A stretch of DNA of 64,000 nucleotides from Advenella faeciporci (GCF_014652395.1 NZ_BMYS01000005.1:62526-126525); one strand, 5' to 3'. Counted from the first letter of the stretch, positions 18,467-27,083 are shown. Numbers and translations: made by a program. The notes: generated by a model from the sequence alone, not told the origin.

Positions 18467-19417
18467 ATGGATAAATTACAATGCATGGAAGCTTTTGTGC
18501 GGGTCGCACAAAGTGGCAGTTTTATTCAGGCCGCAGAACAGCTCGGTGTCACCCGTTCTGTTATCAGCACCCGCATTCAACAACTGGAAAAGTTTATTAA
18601 CGCACCGTTGTTTCATCGTAGCACCCGCTCAGTGCGCCTCTCGGACATCGGTGAAAAATATTACCCTGAATGTGTTGAATTGGTCAGCCGTTTTCAGCAA
18701 TTGGCCGATGAAATGTCGCATGCCAAAAATGATTTGCATGGCCGGCTCCGAATTTATATGGCACCCGGTTTTGCCTTGAGTTATTTCAGTAAACTGTTAT
18801 CGCAATTCACTGCCCAGTACACAGATATCGAATTGGATATTGTCGTTTATGACAAAATCATTGACCCGATTTCATCGGGTTTTGATATTGTATTTCAGAT
18901 ATTTCCATCCAAAGGTGACAGTCTGATTGAACGAAAGATTTTTAATGTCAACCGGGTCATGTGTGCCTCCCCGGCGTTTATTGCCAAACATGGACAACCT
19001 CGCCAACCGAATCGACTAAAGCAGTTTGATCTGGGTTTTTATTCTGGTTATCCAGAGAGAAATAAACTCAAGTTTATGATCAATGAAAAATTTCAGGAAT
19101 TTTCAATATACGCCAGGATTTCCTCAACTTCGATTCATTTGCTCCATGATTTTGCGCTTACCGATGGCGGTATTGTGTGCCTGCCAACGCTTGTCGCCAG
19201 AGAAAGCCTGCTAGAGAAAAAACTGATTCCAATTTTGGTGAACTACCCGATGCCAAACTACAGTTTAAGAGCCGTATTTCCACCGAACTCACGTAACCTT
19301 ACCAAAATTCGTATTATGATAGATTTTTTGGTACAAAAAATTAATACCCTGCCTGAATGGGATGAACAATTAATTGAAAAAGGGTATTTATCACCAATAG
19401 TTAAATCTTTTCAATAA
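18467..19417 (+). CDS. LysR-family regulator of the hydroquinone cluster (PnpR-like candidate)
   Basis: A 316-residue LysR protein: N-terminal winged helix (MEAFVRVAQSGSFIQAAEQLGVTRSVISTRIQQLEKF, about 4-40, with SVRLSDIGEKYY) and a periplasmic-binding-like effector domain. It lies at the distal end of the hydroquinone gene cluster, convergent with it, and has the same AT-rich codon choice, so it most likely belongs to the island. The site GTT-N11-AAC found upstream of the dioxygenase genes fits the recognition sequence I remember for PnpR of nitrophenol degraders. The CrgA/DmlR-like N-terminus (MDKLQCMEAFVRVAQSGSF) is an alternative subfamily reading. Confidence 0.85.
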   Translation: MDKLQCMEAFVRVAQSGSFIQAAEQLGVTRSVISTRIQQLEKFINAPLFHRSTRSVRLSDIGEKYYPECVELVSRFQQLADEMSHAKNDLHGRLRIYMAPGFALSYFSKLLSQFTAQYTDIELDIVVYDKIIDPISSGFDIVFQIFPSKGDSLIERKIFNVNRVMCASPAFIAKHGQPRQPNRLKQFDLGFYSGYPERNKLKFMINEKFQEFSIYARISSTSIHLLHDFALTDGGIVCLPTLVARESLLEKKLIPILVNYPMPNYSLRAVFPPNSRNLTKIRIMIDFLVQKINTLPEWDEQLIEKGYLSPIVKSFQ

Positions 19418-19598
19418 TCAGTACAGGCCCATGTTTTACACTAATACAGGACACAAACCATAATAACCTGTTTATGCCCCTGTTTGCTTTACTATACAAG
19501 CAGCAAAACTTCAAACACAATGTTCTTTCATTTAGAAAAATCCCGATCTTCCAAACTCAATATAATAAAGACGCGATTAATCACAAGGAGTCAAAGGC

Positions 19599-19749
19599 AT
19601 GGATAACATGGGTGCGTGAATTAGAAAAACAACGCTTTAACTTTTTAGTTAATAAAAAACATGATCAATTTGCCAGACTGTGTAACAAAGACTTGCGATA
19701 TGTGCATACGAGCGGAACAGTTGATGATGTATCAGGCAACGCCATTTAA
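19599..19749 (+). pseudogene. Truncated, frameshifted NTF2-like (DUF4440/SnoaL) gene fragment
   Basis: A ribosome site (AAGGAG) precedes an ATG at 19599 whose frame stops after six codons. One frame over, the sequence reads ELEKQRFNFLVNKKHDQF then LCNKDLRYVHTSGTVDD, the typical opening of a DUF4440/nuclear-transport-factor-2-like protein, before ending at a stop at 19747-19749. About two thirds of the normal fold (about 120-130 residues) is missing. So there is one frameshift near the start and a 3' truncation, next to the last gene of the hydroquinone cluster. Confidence 0.6.
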
Positions 19750-19803
19750 TTGAACCGGTACAACTGCATCGTTAACAGGCAAAACGTTGGTGCTGTTGCT
19801 ACG

Positions 19804-20139
19804 CTAACGTTTCAGATAAACAATCCCCTCTTTCACTTCAACCTGTACCGCAGTCAAAGAATGTCCCTTGCAGGGGCCATCCACACATTCTCCAGTCGTA
19901 ATATCGAACATGGCAGAATGATGTGCGCACATAATCTGCCTGTTTTTATAAGTATTAAATACACCGGTTTTATAGTCCAGCTGTACTGAATAATGCGGGC
20001 AGATATTTTCATAAGCATAAACCCCATCCTGCCCTTGAATCACCACGATACTTTTGTTTGCATCTTCTGGATGTTCTACCCGAACGCAAAGCTTCTCCTG
20101 AAAATCAGCTTGTTCACAAAGTTTAATCAACGTAACCAT
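19804..20139 (-). CDS. Rieske-type [2Fe-2S] ferredoxin
   Basis: The 111-residue protein is a single Rieske domain with both cluster-binding boxes: C47-P-H49 and C71-A-H-H74 (CPHYS and CAHHSAMFD). It resembles the ferredoxins of aromatic ring-hydroxylating dioxygenases and NirD-like proteins. No oxygenase alpha subunit or ferredoxin reductase is nearby. It begins two bases after the stop of the intradiol dioxygenase gene, so it is the last gene of the same transcript. A plausible role is electron supply to, or reductive reactivation of, one of the iron dioxygenases of the pathway, or to an oxygenase encoded elsewhere. Confidence 0.9.
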   Translation of the reverse strand: MVTLIKLCEQADFQEKLCVRVEHPEDANKSIVVIQGQDGVYAYENICPHYSVQLDYKTGVFNTYKNRQIMCAHHSAMFDITTGECVDGPCKGHSLTAVQVEVKEGIVYLKR

Positions 20140-20141
20140 GT

Positions 20142-20990
20142 TTAAACCCCTGAAAGAATAAAGTCATATTCGATCAAGTCATAATCACAATCCAAGCCAT
20201 ATAACGCCTGACTTTGCACATCAGCCTGTTTAGATACATGAGAGACAATTAAACGATCTTTCACGCCAAATACCGCATCATTTTGCAGATACTTATCATT
20301 TTCCAGAAAAAGATGCGTTACCAAGGGTTGATAACCTTCGGCAACAATCTTGAAATGAATATGGGCAGGCCGCCAAAAGCTGCGTTTGGCATAGTTTAAA
20401 AGCTGTCCTACTGTGCCATCGGAAGGAATTTGATAACTGACCGGCAACATGGATTTAACTGCATAAGCGCCATCGTCCTGGCTAACAAACACACCACGCA
20501 GATTATCAATTTGCTGTTCAGTATCCTGTCCCGAATACATGCCATTATTTGCAGTTTGCCAAATATCAATATAAGCATTGGCAATGGCTTCACCCTGGAT
20601 ATTACGGATATTGCCTTTAATGAGTAATGGCCGATGTTGCCCGCCTTCAACTACAATGCTGTCCGCAAACTGGCGAAGCGGCATATTTTCGATAAAAAAA
20701 GGCCCGAATACGGTAGATGGTGTTTGGGCTTCACTTTTCTGATGATTGATCTCATCCACCAGCATGGAAATACCCAACACATCAGAGAGCAAGATATATT
20801 CTTGCCGTTGCTCATGGCAAAGTTGACCGGTTTTAGTTAAAAACTGAATGGCTTGCAACCACTCTGCTTCAGTTAATTGCACTTCGTTGATATACTCATG
20901 CAACTTTTTCACTAGTGCACCAATTAAGGTACGGTGGCGCGCGTTATCAATACGCTGAAAGCTTTGAATAGCTTGGGTTGTTACGCTCAT
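20142..20990 (-). CDS. Intradiol dioxygenase, hydroxyquinol 1,2-dioxygenase type
   Basis: The 282-residue protein belongs to the catechol/hydroxyquinol 1,2-dioxygenase family. The four Fe(III) ligands are visible: Y152 (GMYSGQ), Y186 (LPVSYQIP), H210 and H212 (RPAHIHF). I start at the ATG at 20990, preceded by AAGGAATTGATC, rather than the in-frame ATG at 21038. Hydroxyquinol 1,2-dioxygenase makes maleylacetate, the substrate of the reductase encoded directly upstream, which supports hydroxyquinol over catechol. In nitrophenol and hydroxyacetophenone degraders a homologue (PnpG or Hap cluster) accompanies the hydroquinone route. Substrate choice is inferred from context. Confidence 0.85.
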   Translation of the reverse strand: MSVTTQAIQSFQRIDNARHRTLIGALVKKLHEYINEVQLTEAEWLQAIQFLTKTGQLCHEQRQEYILLSDVLGISMLVDEINHQKSEAQTPSTVFGPFFIENMPLRQFADSIVVEGGQHRPLLIKGNIRNIQGEAIANAYIDIWQTANNGMYSGQDTEQQIDNLRGVFVSQDDGAYAVKSMLPVSYQIPSDGTVGQLLNYAKRSFWRPAHIHFKIVAEGYQPLVTHLFLENDKYLQNDAVFGVKDRLIVSHVSKQADVQSQALYGLDCDYDLIEYDFILSGV

Positions 20991-21080
20991 GATCAATTCC
21001 TTTTTGCAACATGAGTCACCCATCCGTAGCAAGTTCAATGCTACGGTCAGGTCTGTTTTAATGATGCAGTCCGATCTATC

Positions 21081-22148
21081 CTAAACCGGTGGCAAGCCCT
21101 GATATGCTTTAGACAAGAGGTCACGTAACTCGTCATAATCATAACCGCGCGGGTTGTAATAGGGACTGTCACAAATGATCTGCGCCACTTTTTCAGGACC
21201 ATGCTCTGGCAGGCCAATATCTTTGAGTGCCAGTGGGATATTTAACGATTGATTTAAACGGTAAATCGCCAAACCGATCTCTTCACGACTGGCTACGCCC
21301 AACGCACCCGCCAGAAGATCCATCGCTTCAATATCGGCATTACGGTTGTAATGCACTGAATAAGCCAAGGTAATGGCATGTGCCTGTGCATGTGGCAAAT
21401 TAAATGTACCGCCCAGGGTATGACAGATTTTATGGTGAATCGCCATACCGACAGAGCCCAGGCAAATGCCCGCCAGCCATGCGCCATAAGTGGCGTTTTG
21501 CCGTGCCTCAAGATCTTGCGGGTTTTGCACAATTGCCGGTAACGCAACGTTAAGTGCCCGAATCGAATCAACCGCCATTAAACTGATGATTGGATTTTTA
21601 TCCTGTGCATACAATGCTTCCACCGCATGTGCCATCGCATTCATACCGGAACATGCTGAAATATCCGCAGGCAAGGTCACACTTAGTTCAGGGTCATAAA
21701 TTACTACTTTAGGCAAAACATGAATGCTCTTGCCGGTGGTTTTCAGATTATTTTCAGTCAAACCATAAACCGTGGTCATTTCACTGCCAGCATACGTGGT
21801 CGGAATGGCCACAATAGGTGTGTGAGTTTTCAAGGCAATAGCCTTGGCCAAACCAATAGTAGAGCCTCCACCCAATGCTAAACAGCAATCAATATTATTG
21901 GCCTGGACATATTCAACCGCTTTATTCGCCACCTCAACCGGAACATGCATGACCGCATGTGGATAAACACCTGCTGAAATGCTTTCAAGTTGCTCTGCCA
22001 ATTTTTGCCCTGCACCTTCTTGTTCTGGTGTCGTCAACACCAAAACTCTCTGGTAACCGTGTTGCGTCAAAATCTCTTTGACTCCTTTGGATTTGCCATT
22101 ACCAAAGTACACATCCAGTGGCAATGCCTTATAATGGAAATCGTTCAC
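21081..22148 (-). CDS. Maleylacetate reductase
   Basis: A 355-residue iron-containing-alcohol-dehydrogenase-fold protein with the maleylacetate reductase pattern: GGGSTIGLAKAIALKT, VAIPTTYAGSEMT, ACSGMNAMAHAVEALYA and HALGG-like HTLGGTFNLPHAQ. It reduces maleylacetate to 3-oxoadipate with NAD(P)H, the exit step of hydroquinone and hydroxyquinol degradation into the beta-ketoadipate route. It lies six bases after the aldehyde dehydrogenase gene and 90 bp before the intradiol dioxygenase gene, all leftward. It is equivalent to PnpE/HapH/MacA; the family assignment is firm. Confidence 0.92.
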   Translation of the reverse strand: MNDFHYKALPLDVYFGNGKSKGVKEILTQHGYQRVLVLTTPEQEGAGQKLAEQLESISAGVYPHAVMHVPVEVANKAVEYVQANNIDCCLALGGGSTIGLAKAIALKTHTPIVAIPTTYAGSEMTTVYGLTENNLKTTGKSIHVLPKVVIYDPELSVTLPADISACSGMNAMAHAVEALYAQDKNPIISLMAVDSIRALNVALPAIVQNPQDLEARQNATYGAWLAGICLGSVGMAIHHKICHTLGGTFNLPHAQAHAITLAYSVHYNRNADIEAMDLLAGALGVASREEIGLAIYRLNQSLNIPLALKDIGLPEHGPEKVAQIICDSPYYNPRGYDYDELRDLLSKAYQGLPPV

Positions 22149-22153
22149 GCCAC

Positions 22154-23620
22154 TTATCCTCGCTGAAAGTGCGCAGGAACATTCGCATCAACATTAACCC
22201 AAATCGACTTGGCTTCTGTATAGTCATGAATGGCTTCAAAGCCCATTTCACGTCCATAGCCAGACTTGCCTACCCCCCCAAACGGGCTGCCAGGATTAAC
22301 CCGTTTATAGCTATTAATCCAGCACATTCCAGTCCTGATCTGTCGGGCAAACAGATGCGCACGCTGCAGGTTTTGGGTCCATAAACCACTACCCAAGCCA
22401 TACTCGGTACAATTGGCAATTTCAAGTGCTTCGGCATCGGTTTTAAAACGAAGTACGGTTACAAAAGGCCCAAACACTTCTTCCTGCGCAACGCGATCCA
22501 TCGGTTTGGCCTCCACCACCGTTGGTAAAACATAGTAGCCATTTCTCAGCTGCGGGTCTTCTGGCACCTTACCGCCTGATAATATTTTTGCACCCTGTTC
22601 TTTGGCAATATCAACATAAGACAACACTTTATCCCGGTGTGCCTCTGAAGTTAATGGCCCCATTTCGGTATCCGGATTAAGCGGGTCACCCAAACGGATT
22701 GATTCTGCCAGCTTAATAAATTTTTCCAGGAACTCGTCAGCAATGGCTTCATGGAGCACCAAACGCGAACCGGCAATGCATGCTTGCCCCTGATTATGAA
22801 AAATTGCCCATGCTGCACCATTGACTGCTGCATCAATGTTGGCATCATCAAACACAATATTGGCACCTTTACCACCCAGCTCAAGCTGCACGCGTTTTAA
22901 ATTGCCGGCCGATGAATGGACAATACTCTGACCGGTCAAGGTTGAGCCGGTAAAGGCTATCTTGCCGACATCTTCATGCTCGGCCAACCGTTGGCCTGCA
23001 GTCTTCCCATAGCCCACCACCACGTTGACCACGCCATCAGGGAAACCTGCCTTTTTAATCAACTCGGCAATTTTCAACGTCGATAACGGGGTCAATTCTG
23101 ATGGCTTCATCACCACAGTATTACCTGCAGCCAATGCCGGACCAAGTTTCCAGCTGGTGAACATCAGCGGGAAATTCCAGGGTACGATCTGCCCAACCAC
23201 CCCAATCGGTTCACGCACAACATAGTTCAGAAAACCTTGTTCAACAGGAATGACTGAACCTTCTATTTTGTCGGCAATCCCGCCAAAATAACGGAAACAT
23301 ACTGCAGTACGTGGCACATCCAACCGACGTGAATCACGAATAGGATGCCCGGTATCCAATGACTCAAGCTGAGCCAGCTCTTCCAGGTTTTCCTCAATCA
23401 AATCCGCCAGTTTCAATAATAACCTGCCACGTTCTGCCGCCGGTGTAGCCGCCCATGAGGGAAAAGCACGTTTTGCCGCTGCCACCGCAATATCCACATC
23501 CTCCGCTTCGGCCGCCGCAACTTTGGTGATCAACTCACCATTCGATGGATTAAGTACATCAATCGTACCGCCATTTTTTGCTGGCACGAACTGGCCATTA
23601 ATAAATAACTGAGTATTCAT
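22154..23620 (-). CDS. Aldehyde dehydrogenase, probable 4-hydroxymuconic semialdehyde dehydrogenase
   Basis: A complete 488-residue NAD(P)-dependent aldehyde dehydrogenase: PWNFPLMF, GSTLTGQ, the general base in LELGGKGAN, the catalytic cysteine in NQGQACIAGS and EVFGPFVTVLRF. Lying between the hydroquinone dioxygenase subunits and maleylacetate reductase, it fits PnpD/HapF, which oxidises 4-hydroxymuconic semialdehyde to maleylacetate. No strong ribosome site precedes the ATG; a 92-bp gap with a stem-loop separates it from the dioxygenase gene, so its expression may be set partly by RNA processing. Confidence 0.88.
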   Translation of the reverse strand: MNTQLFINGQFVPAKNGGTIDVLNPSNGELITKVAAAEAEDVDIAVAAAKRAFPSWAATPAAERGRLLLKLADLIEENLEELAQLESLDTGHPIRDSRRLDVPRTAVCFRYFGGIADKIEGSVIPVEQGFLNYVVREPIGVVGQIVPWNFPLMFTSWKLGPALAAGNTVVMKPSELTPLSTLKIAELIKKAGFPDGVVNVVVGYGKTAGQRLAEHEDVGKIAFTGSTLTGQSIVHSSAGNLKRVQLELGGKGANIVFDDANIDAAVNGAAWAIFHNQGQACIAGSRLVLHEAIADEFLEKFIKLAESIRLGDPLNPDTEMGPLTSEAHRDKVLSYVDIAKEQGAKILSGGKVPEDPQLRNGYYVLPTVVEAKPMDRVAQEEVFGPFVTVLRFKTDAEALEIANCTEYGLGSGLWTQNLQRAHLFARQIRTGMCWINSYKRVNPGSPFGGVGKSGYGREMGFEAIHDYTEAKSIWVNVDANVPAHFQRG

Positions 23621-23669
23621 AATTTAAATTATTTAACCTAAAATATAGTTTTAATCTAAAATGTAGCCG

Positions 23670-23701
23670 GAGGCTGTAAACATCGATGATGCGACAGCCT
23701 C
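23670..23701. promoter_or_regulatory. Intergenic stem-loop between dioxygenase and dehydrogenase genes
   Basis: GAGGCTGT (23670-23677) and ACAGCCTC (23694-23701) form a perfect 8-bp stem with a 16-base loop in the 92-bp gap between the hydroquinone dioxygenase large-subunit gene and the aldehyde dehydrogenase gene. There is no U-tract, so it is more likely an mRNA processing or stabilising hairpin, or a partial attenuator, than a full terminator. Confidence 0.5.
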
Positions 23702-23712
23702 AAGCTTAATGC

Positions 23713-24717
23713 TTAGAACTTAACTGGATACGGTGACAATTCACCTGATGCATAGCGCTCTGGTAGATTTGGTGTGGCATTTTCCCAAACCAACAACATG
23801 GAACGCTTGGTTGAATAGCCTTGATGACGAATATTGGCAGGCATGGCGCAAATATCACCGGCTTTATTGATAACTCTTGCAACCGGACGGCCATCGTCCT
23901 TATCCGCTATATCCCAAGTGATTTCATCTGATAATTGCAAGAACCATTCAACACGATCATTACCATGAAAAATAGGCAAGATATATTCTTCAGTAGTTGG
24001 GCAAAATAAACTTTGTTTACAAACCGAAGTAACTGATGGATTCCATGTCACATCCGAACGTGACAAATATTTAAACAAGTTAAAGCCACTTAGCTGGCCT
24101 TCAAAACCCGGTTCGCAATAAATCAGCGGCTCATCTTGCGGAACATCTTCAAAATGACGGTTAACTGGCAGATCATCACGTAGCGGTGAATCATCAGGCA
24201 AACCTGGCATACGTTTAGTCGCAATACGATAACGATCTATCGCCTCAGGATTACTGCCAAATTTGCGTCCAAAGGCCGAACCAGTTTCTTCCGGTGCAGC
24301 AAACGGATCAAAACCTTCATTAACCCAGTCATGCAAAATCGCCTTGAAAGTAGCCATAATCAGCGGCGTTTCAAAATTCTCAACATAGTCAACACCAGCT
24401 TCTTTTAATACGCCATTAAACGTACCTGCATACAAATCCACATTACCATAATGGTTTTGTGTGCCAATGACATCGTCAAAGTTCACCCAACCATAGAAAA
24501 AGCCCCATGCCACGTCACGCATCAAAGCGCGCAAGAAGGCATCAACGGACATTAAATGGGAATGTTCCTGCCCTTTGGCTTCCCAGGTTACTTTCGCAAA
24601 ATATTCGTCACGACTGAATGTAAACCCGCCCAGCTGAAATGCTGAATAACCTGTAATTTCATTACGACCTGTAATAATTACGCCATCTTCTACAAATTTT
24701 TTTTGAATCGCATTCAT
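23713..24717 (-). CDS. Hydroquinone 1,2-dioxygenase large subunit (PnpC2/HapD/PnpD-type)
   Basis: The 334-residue protein matches the large, iron-binding subunit of two-component hydroquinone dioxygenases. The putative Fe(II) ligands H251, N253 and E257 (HGNDRVE) and H298 (IRHQG) are spaced exactly as the His-Asn-Glu...His set I recall from the structure of the nitrophenol-pathway enzyme, shifted by five. The enzyme opens hydroquinone to 4-hydroxymuconic semialdehyde. A strong site AAGGAGGGATGAA precedes the ATG. The small-subunit gene ends 15 bp upstream. The cluster has no monooxygenase that would make hydroquinone. Confidence 0.92.
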   Translation of the reverse strand: MNAIQKKFVEDGVIITGRNEITGYSAFQLGGFTFSRDEYFAKVTWEAKGQEHSHLMSVDAFLRALMRDVAWGFFYGWVNFDDVIGTQNHYGNVDLYAGTFNGVLKEAGVDYVENFETPLIMATFKAILHDWVNEGFDPFAAPEETGSAFGRKFGSNPEAIDRYRIATKRMPGLPDDSPLRDDLPVNRHFEDVPQDEPLIYCEPGFEGQLSGFNLFKYLSRSDVTWNPSVTSVCKQSLFCPTTEEYILPIFHGNDRVEWFLQLSDEITWDIADKDDGRPVARVINKAGDICAMPANIRHQGYSTKRSMLLVWENATPNLPERYASGELSPYPVKF

Positions 24718-24732
24718 TTCATCCCTCCTTGA

Positions 24733-25227
24733 TTACTTAAAGCAAATCTCATTCCATTTTTCTACCGATAATGGGCCTTTAATGGTTTGAACCAGCATTA
24801 CCGATTTTTTTGATGCCTCAAAACGATAGGCAGAACCAACTGGCAAAATCGCTTGATGACCCTGTTTCAACAAGGCATAACCCATCGGAATACCTGCTGG
24901 TTGTTCTCCTGCCAAATGCGTACCTTCCTGATTTTCTGGCACCACCGCTTGATCCAGTTTAAGAAAATCAACCCGGACTTCACCATCCATAACAATCACA
25001 AATTCATCATGTGATGCGGTATACCAGGCAGACTGCCCTTCAGCGAGAACTGACTCAATGACAAATTTCAAATTCATGCCAACAACTGTTTTTTCATACG
25101 GTTTGGCCTGCGACGCAACTTCAAATATATTTGAAAATGCATAATTGCTAGCGTCACCCTGAATGATTTGAATTGAACCTTTTTCGTAATTTTCCAAACT
25201 GCCGAGTTTTGTAGTATAAGCACTCAT
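24733..25227 (-). CDS. Hydroquinone 1,2-dioxygenase small subunit (PnpC1/HapC-type)
   Basis: A 164-residue cupin-like protein (segment YTASHDEFVIVMDGEVRVDF, and ALLKQGHQAILPVGSAYRFEA) corresponding to the small subunit of hydroquinone dioxygenase. Two ATGs lie in frame six bases apart; I take the second (25227) because AGGAGG sits nine bases upstream of it and only three from the first. It is the promoter-proximal gene of the leftward hydroquinone operon. The pairing with the large subunit directly downstream makes the assignment secure. Confidence 0.9.
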   Translation of the reverse strand: MSAYTTKLGSLENYEKGSIQIIQGDASNYAFSNIFEVASQAKPYEKTVVGMNLKFVIESVLAEGQSAWYTASHDEFVIVMDGEVRVDFLKLDQAVVPENQEGTHLAGEQPAGIPMGYALLKQGHQAILPVGSAYRFEASKKSVMLVQTIKGPLSVEKWNEICFK

Positions 25228-25336
25228 TTCCATATTCCTCCTTACTTAAATTGCATTGATATGTGATGTTATTTCGACACTTTCAAAGTACACCAACCAC
25301 CCCCCCCAAGACAATCAAGAAAGCAGCAACATAAGT

Positions 25337-25353
25337 GTTTGCAATATTCGAAC
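25337..25353. promoter_or_regulatory. GTT-N11-AAC site: candidate LysR (PnpR-like) binding site
   Basis: GTTTGCAATATTCGAAC has the form GTT-N11-AAC and lies 110 bp upstream of the small-subunit start. It matches both the general T-N11-A rule for LysR proteins and the GTT-N11-AAC sequence that I remember for PnpR in p-nitrophenol degraders. Not tested here against background frequency. Confidence 0.5.
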
Positions 25354-25469
25354 AATTTCAATAAAAATCAATAAAATCAAATACTTAAAAAAACAAAAAT
25401 AATAAAACCAATCTGTCTTTATTTTTTATCACATTGACAGCTTTCACCGTTTTGCACTTGAATAAGGCC

Positions 25470-25486
25470 TGTTCAGATAATGAACA
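25470..25486. promoter_or_regulatory. TGTTCA-N5-TGAACA palindrome over a -10 box
   Basis: Perfect 6-bp inverted arms with a five-base centre overlap the candidate -10 GATAAT of the promoter facing the transporter gene. Position over the -10 would suit a repressor or an inducer-free LysR dimer rather than an activator. Confidence 0.4.
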
Positions 25487-25540
25487 AAACTATAAAAACG
25501 ATGAAAACAAAATGATTCTTAAAATCTGCGGAGACACTTT

Positions 25541-25630
25541 ATGAATAAGCCAACTGTTTTGAGCAGTACGATTTTGGCAATGCCACTTGCCCATCTTGCT
25601 CAGGCTGCTATGGCCAACTTAATCACCTGA
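25541..25630 (+). pseudogene. 29-codon signal-peptide-like ORF, probable remnant of an exported protein
   Basis: GGAG seven bases upstream precedes MNKPTVLSSTILAMPLAHL..., a short Lys-containing start, hydrophobic core and an AQA-like cleavage site, then a stop after 29 codons. Downstream to the MFS gene, no frame stays open. It looks like the 5' end of a secreted or outer-membrane protein gene cut off early; a functional tiny peptide cannot be excluded. Confidence 0.35.
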
Positions 25631-25809
25631 AACTAAAAACCTTATTTGTGCCGCCCGGAAATCCGTTCCGGCTGGTATAGCGAAAACCACAAACCATTTA
25701 CGCCAAAGACAACGACTTGCCACTTTGACTTAATGGAACTGAAAACGGACAACCACCTTAATCAATTGGGCCAACCGTCTTTCTACAATTTATTCAAAAG
25801 GATATGGAG

Positions 25810-27069
25810 ATGAATCTAAAAAAATGGGATACTTCCTACGAATGGAAGATCGTACTACTCTTAACTCTCGGCTTTAGTCTGGTAGGTTTAGACCGCTGGA
25901 TTATTGCACCACTGCTGCCGTCCATCATGAAAGACCTGTCCTTAAGCTACCAGGATGTCGGGCTGATATTTGGCGCACTTGGTATCACATGGGGCATATT
26001 CGCTATCTTTGCAGGCAGTCTTTCTGACAGGATTGGGCATCGTAAAATCCTGATATTTTCACTAATACTCTTCTCACTGGCCTCCGGTTTATCTGGTTCA
26101 GCCATGGGCCTTACCAGCCTGATCTTGATTCGCGCACTGATGGGTGTATCTGAAGGGGCATTTTGCCCTACCAGTTTTGCAGCAACCGCTGTGGCAGCAA
26201 AACCTTCACGTCGTGGTGCTTTGCAAGGCCTGCAACAAAGCGGTTTTGCCTTATTTGGATTAGGCTTGGGGCCAATTATTGCCACACAGCTACTTTTAAT
26301 TTTACCGTCATGGCGTGAGGTATTCTGGATAGTTGCTATCCCTGGCTTTATACTGGCTGTTTTCCTCTTCTTTGTTTTACGCGAACCGTTACAAACACAA
26401 GGGGGACAACTGCTGATCGCAGAAAAACAAGCAACCGCTCAAGTACGTGTTAATTGGCTTGATTTACTTAAAACCAAAAATATCCTGTTAAGTATGATTG
26501 GTTTATTTTGCACGATGTCTTGTGTATTTGTCATTAGTGCAATGGTTCCTTTATATCTTGAAAACTTCTTGAAACTCACCTCTCAAGATATGGGAATTGT
26601 TGTATCGGCAATTGGTTTTGGCGGCTTCGCAGGACAGTTTATTGTTCCTGCTTTATCAGATTGGATCGGCCGTCGTCTTTCCGCTATTTTAGGATTCTTG
26701 GGCTCTGCCATTTTTATTTATCTTTTTGCCAACGCTCCAGCATCTGTACCTGTATTATTCGGATTGCTTTTTATACTTTCATTCTTTAGCTTAGGTTTAA
26801 TAGCCTTATTATCCGGGCCAATAGCAGCGGAATCTGCACCTGCAGGATTGGTAGCATCCGCAATTGGGTTGGTTGTTGGTGCCGGGGAAATTTTTGGTGG
26901 TGGCGTTGCGCCCGTATTGTCTGGCATGATTGCTGAAAACTATGGTATTCAGAATATTTTCTACTTAAGTCTGGTTGGCACCATTATTGGTATGTTCATT
27001 AGTTTCTTTATTAAAGAAACCGCACCTCGAAAAACTCAAATATCACAACTCAGTACAGCCGCAGTTTAA
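25810..27069 (+). CDS. MFS transporter, probable aromatic (hydroquinone-related) uptake permease
   Basis: The 419-residue protein has twelve hydrophobic helices and major-facilitator signatures: GLDRWIIAPLLPSIMKDL in helix 1 and the loop motif GSLSDRIGHRKIL between helices 2 and 3, repeated as SDWIGRRLSAILGF in the second half. Two in-frame ATGs are six bases apart; the second (25810) has better spacing from AAAGGA. Its position, divergent from the hydroquinone operon and before a porin gene, suggests import of hydroquinone or a precursor acid. The exact substrate is unknown. Base composition matches the AT-rich island. Confidence 0.88.
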   Translation: MNLKKWDTSYEWKIVLLLTLGFSLVGLDRWIIAPLLPSIMKDLSLSYQDVGLIFGALGITWGIFAIFAGSLSDRIGHRKILIFSLILFSLASGLSGSAMGLTSLILIRALMGVSEGAFCPTSFAATAVAAKPSRRGALQGLQQSGFALFGLGLGPIIATQLLLILPSWREVFWIVAIPGFILAVFLFFVLREPLQTQGGQLLIAEKQATAQVRVNWLDLLKTKNILLSMIGLFCTMSCVFVISAMVPLYLENFLKLTSQDMGIVVSAIGFGGFAGQFIVPALSDWIGRRLSAILGFLGSAIFIYLFANAPASVPVLFGLLFILSFFSLGLIALLSGPIAAESAPAGLVASAIGLVVGAGEIFGGGVAPVLSGMIAENYGIQNIFYLSLVGTIIGMFISFFIKETAPRKTQISQLSTAAV

Positions 27070-27083
27070 TCAAAATACCGTGT

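Larger units (their letters stand above)
25228..25809. promoter_or_regulatory. Divergent control region of the hydroquinone operon and transporter/porin genes
   Basis: This AT-rich interval of about 580 bp separates the leftward dioxygenase operon from the rightward MFS gene. It contains a GTT-N11-AAC LysR-type site, a separate TGTTCA-N5-TGAACA palindrome, and a rightward promoter candidate: -35 TTGCAC (25452-25457), 18 bases, -10 GATAAT (25476-25481) within that palindrome. A 29-codon signal-peptide-like ORF and about 170 bases of unrecognised sequence fill the right half. Confidence 0.6.
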
